NCBI GenBank assembly: GCA_903949225.1 | Contig: CAJAYZ010000781.1 | Coordinates: forward strand, 1-8,885 | Direction: 5' to 3' | Length of the DNA: 8,885 bases | Origin: an uncultured Planctomycetaceae bacterium | GTDB lineage: Bacteria > Planctomycetota > Planctomycetia > Pirellulales > UBA1268 | Part shown: piece by piece, positions 1 through 5,424 of the stretch | Position numbering within the stretch: position 1 is the stretch's first letter | Layout: each line of letters begins with the position of its first letter | Position numbers and translations under genes: made by a program | The notes under the pieces: model-generated | Told to the model about the DNA's origin: nothing | Databases searched by the model: none | The model's input: only the letters and a program-made list of their open reading frames with translations

Positions 1-578
1 CGGTCGCCAGTGGTGTCGTTGCCGGGGGGCCCCAGGATGCCCAAACCCTCTGGGAGGCGGCCGGCCGGCCACGGACCTTGTCAGCCGTCTGCCCGCAATC
101 CTTCGCCCTCCCGCTTGCCCCCCACCACGCTGCCAGAGCCGAAGGGCGGGTGATCGACGAGACGCTCCTTCGCGAGGGGGTGCTCGAGTGGACAAAGACG
201 AGCGACTGCCTGATCGTGGAAGGGGCCGGAGGGCTCTTCTCCCCCCTCACCGACCGCCTCCTCAATGCCGACCTCGCCGCCGACCTGGGACTGCCGCTGA
301 TCGTGGTCGACAGCGGTCGGCTCGGCTGCGTCGGCCGGGTGCTCGCCACCTGCTTCGCGGCCGAGGCGCGCGGGCTGGAGATCGCTGCGGTGGTCCTTTC
401 CCAGATCGATGCCGACAGCCTCTCCGACCAAGACCTCCCCACCGCTCCGCGCCGGATCGCCCGTGACGGGGCCGATGAGATCATCCGTCACCTTCCTCGG
501 ATCGCGGTCGCCGTGCTTCCCCACGCCGCCAGCGTCACCGTCCCGCCGCTCGACTGGCTCGGGCTCGCGCGCGGCTGA
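1..578 (+). CDS. bioD: ATP-dependent dethiobiotin synthetase BioD, 5'-truncated by window edge
   Basis: BioD closes the ureido ring of biotin: it carboxylates 7,8-diaminopelargonic acid with CO2 and ATP to give dethiobiotin, in the cytoplasm. The open frame (codons from base 3) runs in from the left edge, so the first ATG at base 78 is internal. The visible 191 residues begin VASGVV, matching the conserved KPVASG segment after the P-loop. Next come a PLAPHxAA stretch followed by EGRVID, then LIVEGAGGLFSPL, the Gly-rich loop typical of BioD, and LIVVDSGRLGCV. The protein ends DWLGLARG. The N-terminal GTDTxVGKT P-loop lies outside the window. The gene converges on the GH57 gene, with only 38 nt between the two stop codons. 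The family call is firm; the true start cannot be seen. Confidence 0.9.
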   Translation, partial: VASGVVAGGPQDAQTLWEAAGRPRTLSAVCPQSFALPLAPHHAARAEGRVIDETLLREGVLEWTKTSDCLIVEGAGGLFSPLTDRLLNADLAADLGLPLIVVDSGRLGCVGRVLATCFAAEARGLEIAAVVLSQIDADSLSDQDLPTAPRRIARDGADEIIRHLPRIAVAVLPHAASVTVPPLDWLGLARG

Positions 579-580
579 TC

Positions 581-622
581 CGCCACGCTCAGCCCGCCAC
601 GCTCAGCCCGCCACGCTCAGCC
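581..622. repeat. Three tandem copies of a 14-bp repeat between convergent stop codons
   Basis: The unit CGCCACGCTCAGCC occurs three times without mismatch at 581-594, 595-608 and 609-622, directly after the bioD stop. The stop codon of the minus-strand GH57 gene (TCA on the + strand at 617-619) lies inside the third copy. Because 14 is not a multiple of three, the three TGA triplets on the minus strand fall in three different frames. GGCTGA at 573-578 can also pair with TCAGCC at 589-594. No U-tract is present, so this is not a standard intrinsic terminator. Confidence 0.9.
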
Positions 623-2761
623 CGACGCGGAGAGGCGCTCGATGGAAAGCCGGAGCGTCGTCTCCCACACCCCCGCATCATCCCCTTCCACGATCCAGTG
701 GGGCATGACGACGACCGATTGGTGAACCGACTCGAAGCCCCCCTCCGACTGGCTCACTGTGCGGATCGGAAACGCCCAGATCCCCTCCGGCGGAGTCCCC
801 GACACCGTGAGCCTGACGTCGATATCGACCCAGTCATCGACCAGCCCGATTGTGGTCGCGCCGGCGAGATCGAGACGGGTGCCGAGGTGGCCGAGGGGCC
901 GGCCTGCTCCGTCGCGAAAGCAGCGCCCCGACGCGTCGGCGGGCATCCCGGCAAAATTGAACTCCACCGCAAGGTGCTGGCGGAAGCCTGGGGGGAGCCC
1001 CTCGATCCGGTAGGCGATGTCGATCGTCCGCCCGCCAGCGGCCAGCGCCACCGTCTTGCCGAGCGTGAACGGAATCCCCCAGGCATTGCCGGCCCGGGCC
1101 AGCACCACCTCGACCCGACTGTCGCTCTGTCGCACCGCGGCCTCGTAGGCTCCCGTGGCGAAGTCGCCGCGTTCCATCGCCGTGCCGTCGGCCACCGCTG
1201 CCGGATCGACCTCGACGTCCCAGAAATGGTCGACGAGCATCTTCCGCCGCGAGGGATCGTGTCGGACGAAGCGCTCGAGCCCCTCCTCCTTGAACTTCGC
1301 CGGCTGCGAGGCATCGATGATGCTCCGGGCCACGCCGGGACCGGCGAGGACCTCGGCGTGATAGGCCTCCGGACGACGGTCGAGCGTGGCGAGGAGGTTG
1401 TGGCGCTGGGCGCGGAGATCGAACTCGTAGAGGATTCCCCCCCGCGCCGGCGCGAACCAGGCGTCGAACGGGCCGTTCGAGACGCGGATCTCCGTGCGGC
1501 CGTCGAAATCCCAGTCGCGCACAATCGCCTCGATCCCCGTCCGCTCCGCGTTGGGCCGGGCCCGGTCGAGGAGCGTGTCGGCCTCGATGAGCTGGCCGTA
1601 GACGGCGTTGCGGAGGTGGGGGAGGTAGATGCCCCCGAAGGCCCCGTGCCAGTAAGCGCAGTTGCACTGCCCGCGGTGGAGCGCCGTCGTCGCCTGCTCG
1701 AGGAAATCGGGATCGGCATCCCCCGCGCCGCGCATCCCCTCGAGCCGCTCGCTCACCGCCATCGCCCGGGCGTACATCTCGTTGGCCTCGGGGTAGCGGA
1801 GGCGGAAGTTGCGCCAGCTTCCCCCGCGGATGAACGGGGCCACGGCCGCCAGCCGCGGATCGGCCCCGGCGCCGACGCGGGCCCGGACGCAAGCTTCTTG
1901 CGCCTCCGGCGGCAGGACCCACTCGGTCATCTCGCGGTAGCTGCATTCGGGCAGCCACACGGTCCCGGCCGGCGGCACTTGGCGGACAACCTCTGAAGGG
2001 AGGCACATCTCCACCCAGTCGGCGCTTGCCTCGAGGAGCGTGAACAGCCGCTCGAGCCATCCCTCCTCGAAGCAGGTGCGGTGGGTGTCTGGCCAGACGC
2101 CGAACTTCTCCCCGTCGTCGCCGAACACCGCCAAGCTCCCGTGGCGCCGGGCGGCGAGGCTGCGGAGGTGATCGATCGCCTCCTCCGGGGTTCCGAAGGG
2201 GATCACATACCGGAGCCGCTCGCTCACCGGGAAGACCGCGAGCGTCGCCCCATCCCCTTCGGTGAGCCAGTGGCGATCGAGCTGATTTTCGGCGAGCCCC
2301 GCGGCTTTGAAGTGGGTGTCGTCGAGGATCGTCCACTCGACCCCGGCCCGGGCGAGATCGGCGGCCATGCCGGGATCCCACACCCGCTCGGCCAGCCACA
2401 TCCCGCTGACGCGCGTCTTCAGACGGCGCTCGAGCCACGATGTGTAGCGGCGGATCTGGCTGACGCGGTCGCGCGGAGGGAGCATCGCCAGGACCGGCTC
2501 GTAGAACGCCCCACCGACAATCTCGATCTGGCGTTCGTCGGCGAGGCGCGCGAGCTGGTCGAGATACTCCGGATGGTGGGCGTCGAGCCATTCGGCGAGC
2601 GGGCCGCTGGTGTGGATGGCGACGCGGATGCCGGGGTGGCGCTGGAGGAGATCGAGGAGCGGCTGGTAGGCATCCTTCCAGGCTTGTTCGAAGACGCCGT
2701 CGAAATTGCCGATCGGCTGATGGTCGTGGATCACGAAGACGAACCGGACAGCGGGGGGCAT
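617..2761 (-). CDS. Glycoside hydrolase family 57 enzyme (4-alpha-glucanotransferase / alpha-amylase type)
   Basis: This is a 714-residue cytoplasmic-looking enzyme with no signal peptide. It follows the Thermococcus litoralis 4-alpha-glucanotransferase along its whole length, so it probably transfers or hydrolyses alpha-1,4-glucan segments. GH57 motifs are in order: HDHQPIGNF (12-20), GGAFYEPVL (83-91), MWLAERVW (121-128) with the expected nucleophile Glu125, FGDDGEKFGVWP (213-224) with the expected acid/base Asp216, and QCNCAYWHGAFGGIYLPHLR (365-384). Residues from about 405 match the C-terminal beta-sandwich part (DUF1926 type), for example the segment around DAWFAPARGG. I chose the ATG at 2761 because homologues begin just before the xFVFxIHxHQP strand and because GAGG lies 5 nt upstream. 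The frame stays open far upstream (to 3538), but that part is antisense to galT and spacer. An in-frame ATG at 2848 lacks a ribosome binding site. Amylase versus glucanotransferase specificity cannot be settled from sequence. Confidence 0.92.
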   Translation of the reverse strand: MPPAVRFVFVIHDHQPIGNFDGVFEQAWKDAYQPLLDLLQRHPGIRVAIHTSGPLAEWLDAHHPEYLDQLARLADERQIEIVGGAFYEPVLAMLPPRDRVSQIRRYTSWLERRLKTRVSGMWLAERVWDPGMAADLARAGVEWTILDDTHFKAAGLAENQLDRHWLTEGDGATLAVFPVSERLRYVIPFGTPEEAIDHLRSLAARRHGSLAVFGDDGEKFGVWPDTHRTCFEEGWLERLFTLLEASADWVEMCLPSEVVRQVPPAGTVWLPECSYREMTEWVLPPEAQEACVRARVGAGADPRLAAVAPFIRGGSWRNFRLRYPEANEMYARAMAVSERLEGMRGAGDADPDFLEQATTALHRGQCNCAYWHGAFGGIYLPHLRNAVYGQLIEADTLLDRARPNAERTGIEAIVRDWDFDGRTEIRVSNGPFDAWFAPARGGILYEFDLRAQRHNLLATLDRRPEAYHAEVLAGPGVARSIIDASQPAKFKEEGLERFVRHDPSRRKMLVDHFWDVEVDPAAVADGTAMERGDFATGAYEAAVRQSDSRVEVVLARAGNAWGIPFTLGKTVALAAGGRTIDIAYRIEGLPPGFRQHLAVEFNFAGMPADASGRCFRDGAGRPLGHLGTRLDLAGATTIGLVDDWVDIDVRLTVSGTPPEGIWAFPIRTVSQSEGGFESVHQSVVVMPHWIVEGDDAGVWETTLRLSIERLSASG

Positions 2762-3065
2762 GAGGGCCTCGACGGCAGAGGGGATGGCCGAACCGGTGCC
2801 AGACAGCGCTGACGGGGAAGTGGAGACGGCCTTCGGCAGCGAGCCCATCGATCGGGCCACGCCGCCCTGGTTCGATCGCGGCAGGCAGCACAGGGACGCG
2901 TCGCGAGTCGTAGGCGAAGGGCAACGCGCGGGCGGGGACAGGTGGGAGAGAGGGGCGGGAGGATTCGATTCTCCATCACCGCCCCCCGCCGCTGCAAACC
3001 GGCCCCGCTGAAAATCCTCCGCAGACTTCGGTCGGGTCGGAGGTGCGTGAAGATTGCCGGTTCGA
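2762..3065. other. 304-bp spacer between the galT-like and GH57 genes with foldable sequence, no supported gene
   Basis: No convincing gene is present. Short ORFs here lack family features and are by-products of high GC. The interval is the untranslated leader or intercistronic stretch of the GH57 gene on the minus strand. It holds complementary segments at 2952-2958 with 2979-2985 and 2958-2965 with 3013-3020 (described separately). No clear promoter or U-tailed terminator was found. Confidence 0.6.
2952..3020 (-). promoter_or_regulatory. Possible structured leader upstream of the GH57 gene (alternative stems)
   Basis: On the minus strand GGAGGATT (3020 to 3013) can pair perfectly with AATCCTCC (2965 to 2958). 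A competing hairpin uses GGGGCGG (2985 to 2979) with CCGCCCC (2958 to 2952) and an inner GGAG/CTCC stem (2974-2971 with 2961-2958). The two folds share bases and exclude each other. The segment GGAGAATCGAATCCTCC also resembles a tRNA T-arm, but no cloverleaf can be built around it. Function is unknown, and GC-rich sequence yields such pairings by chance. Confidence 0.3.
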
Positions 3066-4100
3066 TCAGTCGGCCCGCAGACGCCGCGCCGACTCCTCCG
3101 GCGACATGACCGAGATGTGGCATCCGATCCCCAGCTCGAAGCCGGCCAGGGGAGAGATCCGCGGCACGATCTCGACGTGCCACCGCCAGCCCGCCGGCAC
3201 ATCCCCTGCCCAGACGCGCCCCCCCGGCGGCAGCGTCCCCGCCCGCTCGGAGCGCGGGGAGAACGGGGCCTGATGGAGCCACCAGTTGAACTCCGCTCCG
3301 GGTGCCGCCCGCTCGATGCGGGCCACGACCTCGCGGATGAGATCGGCGAGCCCGGCGGCGACCTCCGGCCCGGCAGCATGGAACCAGGGCGAGGGCTGCC
3401 GCGGGAGGATCCAGGTCTCGAGGGGCTGCCGTGGAGCTGGCGGAACGAGGGCCACGAGATCAGCCGTGGTGGCCACGACGCGCCGCTCGATCTCCGCCTC
3501 ACAGAGGATGCCCGCAAACGGATCCCCGCCGCCGGCAAGCTTCGCCAGGATCACCGGCGGTACGAAGTCGAGGGCCACCAATTGACTGTGGATGTGGTCG
3601 AGCGAGGCCCCGGCAGCAGGGCCCGAGTTTTTGAACACCATTCCCCAGGCGAGATCGTCGCGCTCGGACAGCTGCCCCAGGCGATCCCGGACAAGCTGCC
3701 ACGAAGCCCGCCAGGTTCGGGGATCGATCTCGAGGATCGAAGTATCGTGCCGCGGTGACTCGACGACCACGTCGTGGATCCCATGGGCCGGCCGGGGCGG
3801 GCCAGCCGTCGAGCCGGCCGCAAGGCCGTCCGCAAGCCCTTCCGGGGGGTGGTGGCGACGATCGACGACGACCGGATAGCGATTGGGAATGATCCGCGCC
3901 AGCCAAGGGAGCACCCGGTCGGCGGGGCTGCGGAGCACCTCGTGGGGGGTGAGGGCTTCGTTCCCCGCACAGAACGGGCAGGCGGCAAGTGACTCCTCCC
4001 GGGGGCGTTCCGCCCGCGCCGGGGCGACAAACACGGCCCGGCCGGAGAGCGGATCGGTCTCGATCCGGCAGGATGAGGCGTCTGGCTGGGGGTCGTGCAT
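3066..4100 (-). CDS. galT: Galactose-1-phosphate uridylyltransferase-like protein (HIT superfamily nucleotidyl transferase)
   Basis: This 344-residue protein belongs to the GalT branch of the HIT superfamily, which swaps a nucleotidyl group between a UDP- or ADP-sugar and a sugar phosphate through a covalent His-nucleotide intermediate. Visible features: CPFCAGNE (41-48) with Cys41 and Cys44 of the structural zinc site, RIIPNRYPVV (69-78), SPRHD with His118, and GASLDHIHSQ (164-173). His169 is the probable fourth zinc ligand and His171 the nucleophile. The C-terminus has WHVEIVPRISPLAGFELGIG (307-326). The active-site triplet is H-I-H, where classical GalT has H-P-H. The second metal site of E. 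coli GalT (His-x-His near the end) is represented only by His308-x-Glu310. Both features resemble plant ADP-glucose phosphorylase-like members, so substrate specificity is open. The start is set at MHDPQP by family alignment; an upstream frame extension looks non-coding. The gene lies 304 bp upstream of the GH57 gene on the same strand and is divergent from ahpC. Confidence 0.85.
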   Translation of the reverse strand: MHDPQPDASSCRIETDPLSGRAVFVAPARAERPREESLAACPFCAGNEALTPHEVLRSPADRVLPWLARIIPNRYPVVVDRRHHPPEGLADGLAAGSTAGPPRPAHGIHDVVVESPRHDTSILEIDPRTWRASWQLVRDRLGQLSERDDLAWGMVFKNSGPAAGASLDHIHSQLVALDFVPPVILAKLAGGGDPFAGILCEAEIERRVVATTADLVALVPPAPRQPLETWILPRQPSPWFHAAGPEVAAGLADLIREVVARIERAAPGAEFNWWLHQAPFSPRSERAGTLPPGGRVWAGDVPAGWRWHVEIVPRISPLAGFELGIGCHISVMSPEESARRLRAD

Positions 4101-4223
4101 GGCTCGTCGGCCGCCGGAAAAGCACCGTCGGACTCTTCCTCGAGGTGGCATCGCCTCCACTGTCCGGGGGCGCAGCAGGAGAGAGTATGGCATGGCCCCG
4201 AGGTCAACGGCCGCCGGAGGCGT

Positions 4224-4252
4224 TTGAACAGCCCGGTCGGCCCCCGTAAACT
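4224..4252 (+). promoter_or_regulatory. Candidate sigma70-type promoter for ahpC
   Basis: TTGAAC (4224-4229) and TAAACT (4247-4252) are separated by 17 nt, each matching four of six consensus positions. Transcription would start near 4259 and leave a leader of about 55 nt before the ahpC start. The site sits in the 213-bp divergent interval between the galT-like gene and ahpC. I found no equally good promoter for the minus-strand gene. Confidence 0.4.
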
Positions 4253-4301
4253 CTTGCGCTCGAGACCTCAAGTAATCCACCGCGTCCATTCAAGCGCGCC
4301 C

Positions 4302-4306
4302 AGGAG
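4302..4306 (+). promoter_or_regulatory. Shine-Dalgarno site of ahpC
   Basis: AGGAG lies 7 nt (a run of C) before the ATG at 4314. It decides the start, because the same frame is open further upstream to 4095 without any such site. Confidence 0.75.
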
Positions 4307-4313
4307 CCCCCCC

Positions 4314-4844
4314 ATGCTGACCGTCGGCGACCACTTCCCCCAGTTCACCGCCCAGGCCTGTGTCGGCACCGGCAAGGACGACCTGAAGCTGGTGAAGAAC
4401 ACCGATTACGCCGGCAAGTGGGTGGTCTACTTCTTCTATCCCAAGGACTTCACCTTCGTCTGCCCGACGGAGCTGGCGGAGTTCAACAAGCAGCTCAAGG
4501 CCTTCGCCGACCGCGACTGTGCCGTCGTCGGCGGCAGCACCGACAACGAGTGGTCGCATCTCGCTTGGCGGAAGTCGCATCCCGATCTCCACAACCTCGG
4601 CTACCCGCTCGTCGCCGCCCAACTCCTCGCCCCGGCGCTCGGCATCCTCGAGAAGACCGAGGGCTACTGCCTGCGGGCCACGTTCATCGTCGACCCCAAC
4701 GGCGTCATCCAGTGGGTCGACGTCAACCAAGGGCGGGTGGGGCGAAACGTCGCCGAGGTGATCCGCGTCCTCGACGCCCTCCAGAGCGACGAGCTCTGCC
4801 CGTGCAACTGGAAGAAGGGCGACCCGTACGTGAAGGTCGGTTGA
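4314..4844 (+). CDS. ahpC: Alkyl hydroperoxide reductase / 2-Cys peroxiredoxin AhpC
   Basis: A 176-residue thiol peroxidase that reduces hydrogen peroxide, organic peroxides and possibly peroxynitrite in the cytoplasm. The peroxidatic cysteine is Cys50 in FYPKDFTFVCPTE, the AhpC/TSA signature. The C-terminus carries DELCPCNWKKGDP with Cys162 and Cys164 as resolving-cysteine candidates. The CxC arrangement and its spacing from the peroxidatic cysteine resemble actinobacterial AhpC, whose known reductant is AhpD or a thioredoxin-like partner. Neither an ahpF nor an ahpD is in the window. The start is supported by AGGAG 7 nt upstream and by alignment at MLTVGDHFPQF. A lipid-kinase gene begins 2 nt after the stop, so the two are probably co-transcribed and translationally coupled. 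The assignment to the family is secure. Confidence 0.95.
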   Translation: MLTVGDHFPQFTAQACVGTGKDDLKLVKNTDYAGKWVVYFFYPKDFTFVCPTELAEFNKQLKAFADRDCAVVGGSTDNEWSHLAWRKSHPDLHNLGYPLVAAQLLAPALGILEKTEGYCLRATFIVDPNGVIQWVDVNQGRVGRNVAEVIRVLDALQSDELCPCNWKKGDPYVKVG

Positions 4845-4846
4845 TC

Positions 4847-5221
4847 GTGGCCCGACCGCGGACCTTCATCGATAAGTTTGGCGACGCCTTCCGGGGTATC
4901 GCCCGGGCCGTCCCGGGTCAGTCGAGCTTCGCCGTTCACATCCCCGCGGCCCTCGGCACCCTCGCCCTCGCGGCGGTGCTCCGCGTCTCGCTCATCGAGT
5001 GGTGCGTTCTGGCCGGGGCGATCGGCGCCGTCCTTGCCGCCGAGGTCCTCAACACCTCGATCGAGATGCTCGCCAAGGCGGTGACGCGGGAGTTCGACCC
5101 GTACGTCCGCGATGCCCTCGACATCGCTAGCGCCGGGGTGATGGTGACGGTGATCACGGCGGTGGTCATCGGCACGCTCCTGATCGGCAACCGGGTCGGC
5201 ATCCTCTTCAAGATGTGGTGA
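4847..5221 (+). CDS. dgkA: DgkA/UdpK-family membrane lipid kinase (diacylglycerol or undecaprenol kinase)
   Basis: A 124-residue small integral membrane protein with three hydrophobic segments (about 32-47, 50-68 and 94-115), the architecture of the trimeric DgkA family, which phosphorylates diacylglycerol or undecaprenol with ATP. The signature EVLNTSIE (66-73) matches ExxNxxxE and provides the expected catalytic Glu66. The N-terminal AFRGI and SFAVHI and the IEW before the second segment look more like Gram-positive UdpK than E. coli DgkA. Two usually important positions differ: the metal-binding Glu (E. coli E28) aligns with Gln25, and the Lys of the AKD motif (K94) aligns with Leu91 in ALDIAS. 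I start at the GTG at 4847, 2 nt after the ahpC stop; a TTG at 4841 overlapping that stop is the alternative. GAAGG at 4832-4836 could serve either. Substrate is not determinable from sequence. Confidence 0.85.
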   Translation: MARPRTFIDKFGDAFRGIARAVPGQSSFAVHIPAALGTLALAAVLRVSLIEWCVLAGAIGAVLAAEVLNTSIEMLAKAVTREFDPYVRDALDIASAGVMVTVITAVVIGTLLIGNRVGILFKMW

Positions 5222-5250
5222 AACGGCCGGCGCTTGGGCCAGCCGACGCT

Positions 5251-5310
5251 CCGGGCTTCCCCTGGCACTTCGGGGCTTCCCCCGGCACCTCGGGGCTTCC
5301 CCCGGCAGTT
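5251..5310. repeat. Three tandem 20-bp repeats, each a small GC-rich hairpin
   Basis: Copies lie at 5251-5270, 5271-5290 and 5291-5310. Copies 2 and 3 share CGGGGCTTCCCCCGGCA and differ only near the end; copy 1 differs at four positions. Each unit can form CGGGG-CTTC-CCCCG (for example 5271-5275 with 5280-5284), and copy 1 forms a similar stem with one G-U pair. The array begins 29 nt after the lipid-kinase stop and ends just before the aqpZ promoter candidate. It could slow or end transcription of the ahpC operon, but it has no U-tract. Confidence 0.85.
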
Positions 5311-5315
5311 TCAGG

Positions 5316-5343
5316 TTGACCCTCTCCGCCCCCCCCCGATACC
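5316..5343 (+). promoter_or_regulatory. Candidate promoter for aqpZ
   Basis: TTGACC (5316-5321) and GATACC (5338-5343) are separated by 16 nt. The -35 is near consensus, while the -10 matches only at its ATA core. Transcription would start near 5350 and give a leader of about 75 nt. The leader carries a 9-bp hairpin (5356-5364 with 5370-5378, loop TTTCC, one G-U pair) soon after the predicted start. Confidence 0.45.
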
Positions 5344-5410
5344 GTGTTCCCTCACTCTCCCGGATTTCCTCCGGGGGATTCCCTGTTCATCCTGTCGATT
5401 TCTTCCTTCT

Positions 5411-5414
5411 GGAG
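5411..5414 (+). promoter_or_regulatory. Shine-Dalgarno site of aqpZ
   Basis: GGAG lies 10 nt before the ATG at 5425. It supports this start over the upstream in-frame ATG at 5344, which would add residues unlike any aquaporin. Confidence 0.6.
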
Positions 5415-5424
5415 TTGCATACGT

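Noticed and set aside
698..1996. 432-residue + strand ORF opposite the GH57 gene
   Set aside because: It is a shadow frame of a verified gene in high-GC sequence and has no recognisable domain or ribosome binding site.
2934..3025. tRNA gene on the minus strand
   Set aside because: Only a T-arm-like segment is present. The loop reads ATCGAAT instead of TTCRANY, and no acceptor, D or anticodon arms of the right length fit around it.
2762..3538. Upstream extension of the GH57 reading frame, giving a 973-residue protein
   Set aside because: The extra 259 residues are Arg/Ser/Pro-rich, antisense to or out of frame with galT, and unlike any GH57 N-terminus. The family start and GAGG site are at 2761.
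4254..4278. Alternative ahpC promoter TTGCGC / TAATCC
   Set aside because: The spacer is only 13 nt, too short for a sigma70 promoter. The 4224-4252 pair has 17 nt.
4095..4313. N-terminal extension of AhpC from the ATG at 4095
   Set aside because: The added residues are unlike peroxiredoxins, and AGGAG is placed for the ATG at 4314.
5251..5310. CRISPR array or intrinsic terminator
   Set aside because: The units abut without spacers, so it is not CRISPR, and there is no T-run after the stems for a standard intrinsic terminator.
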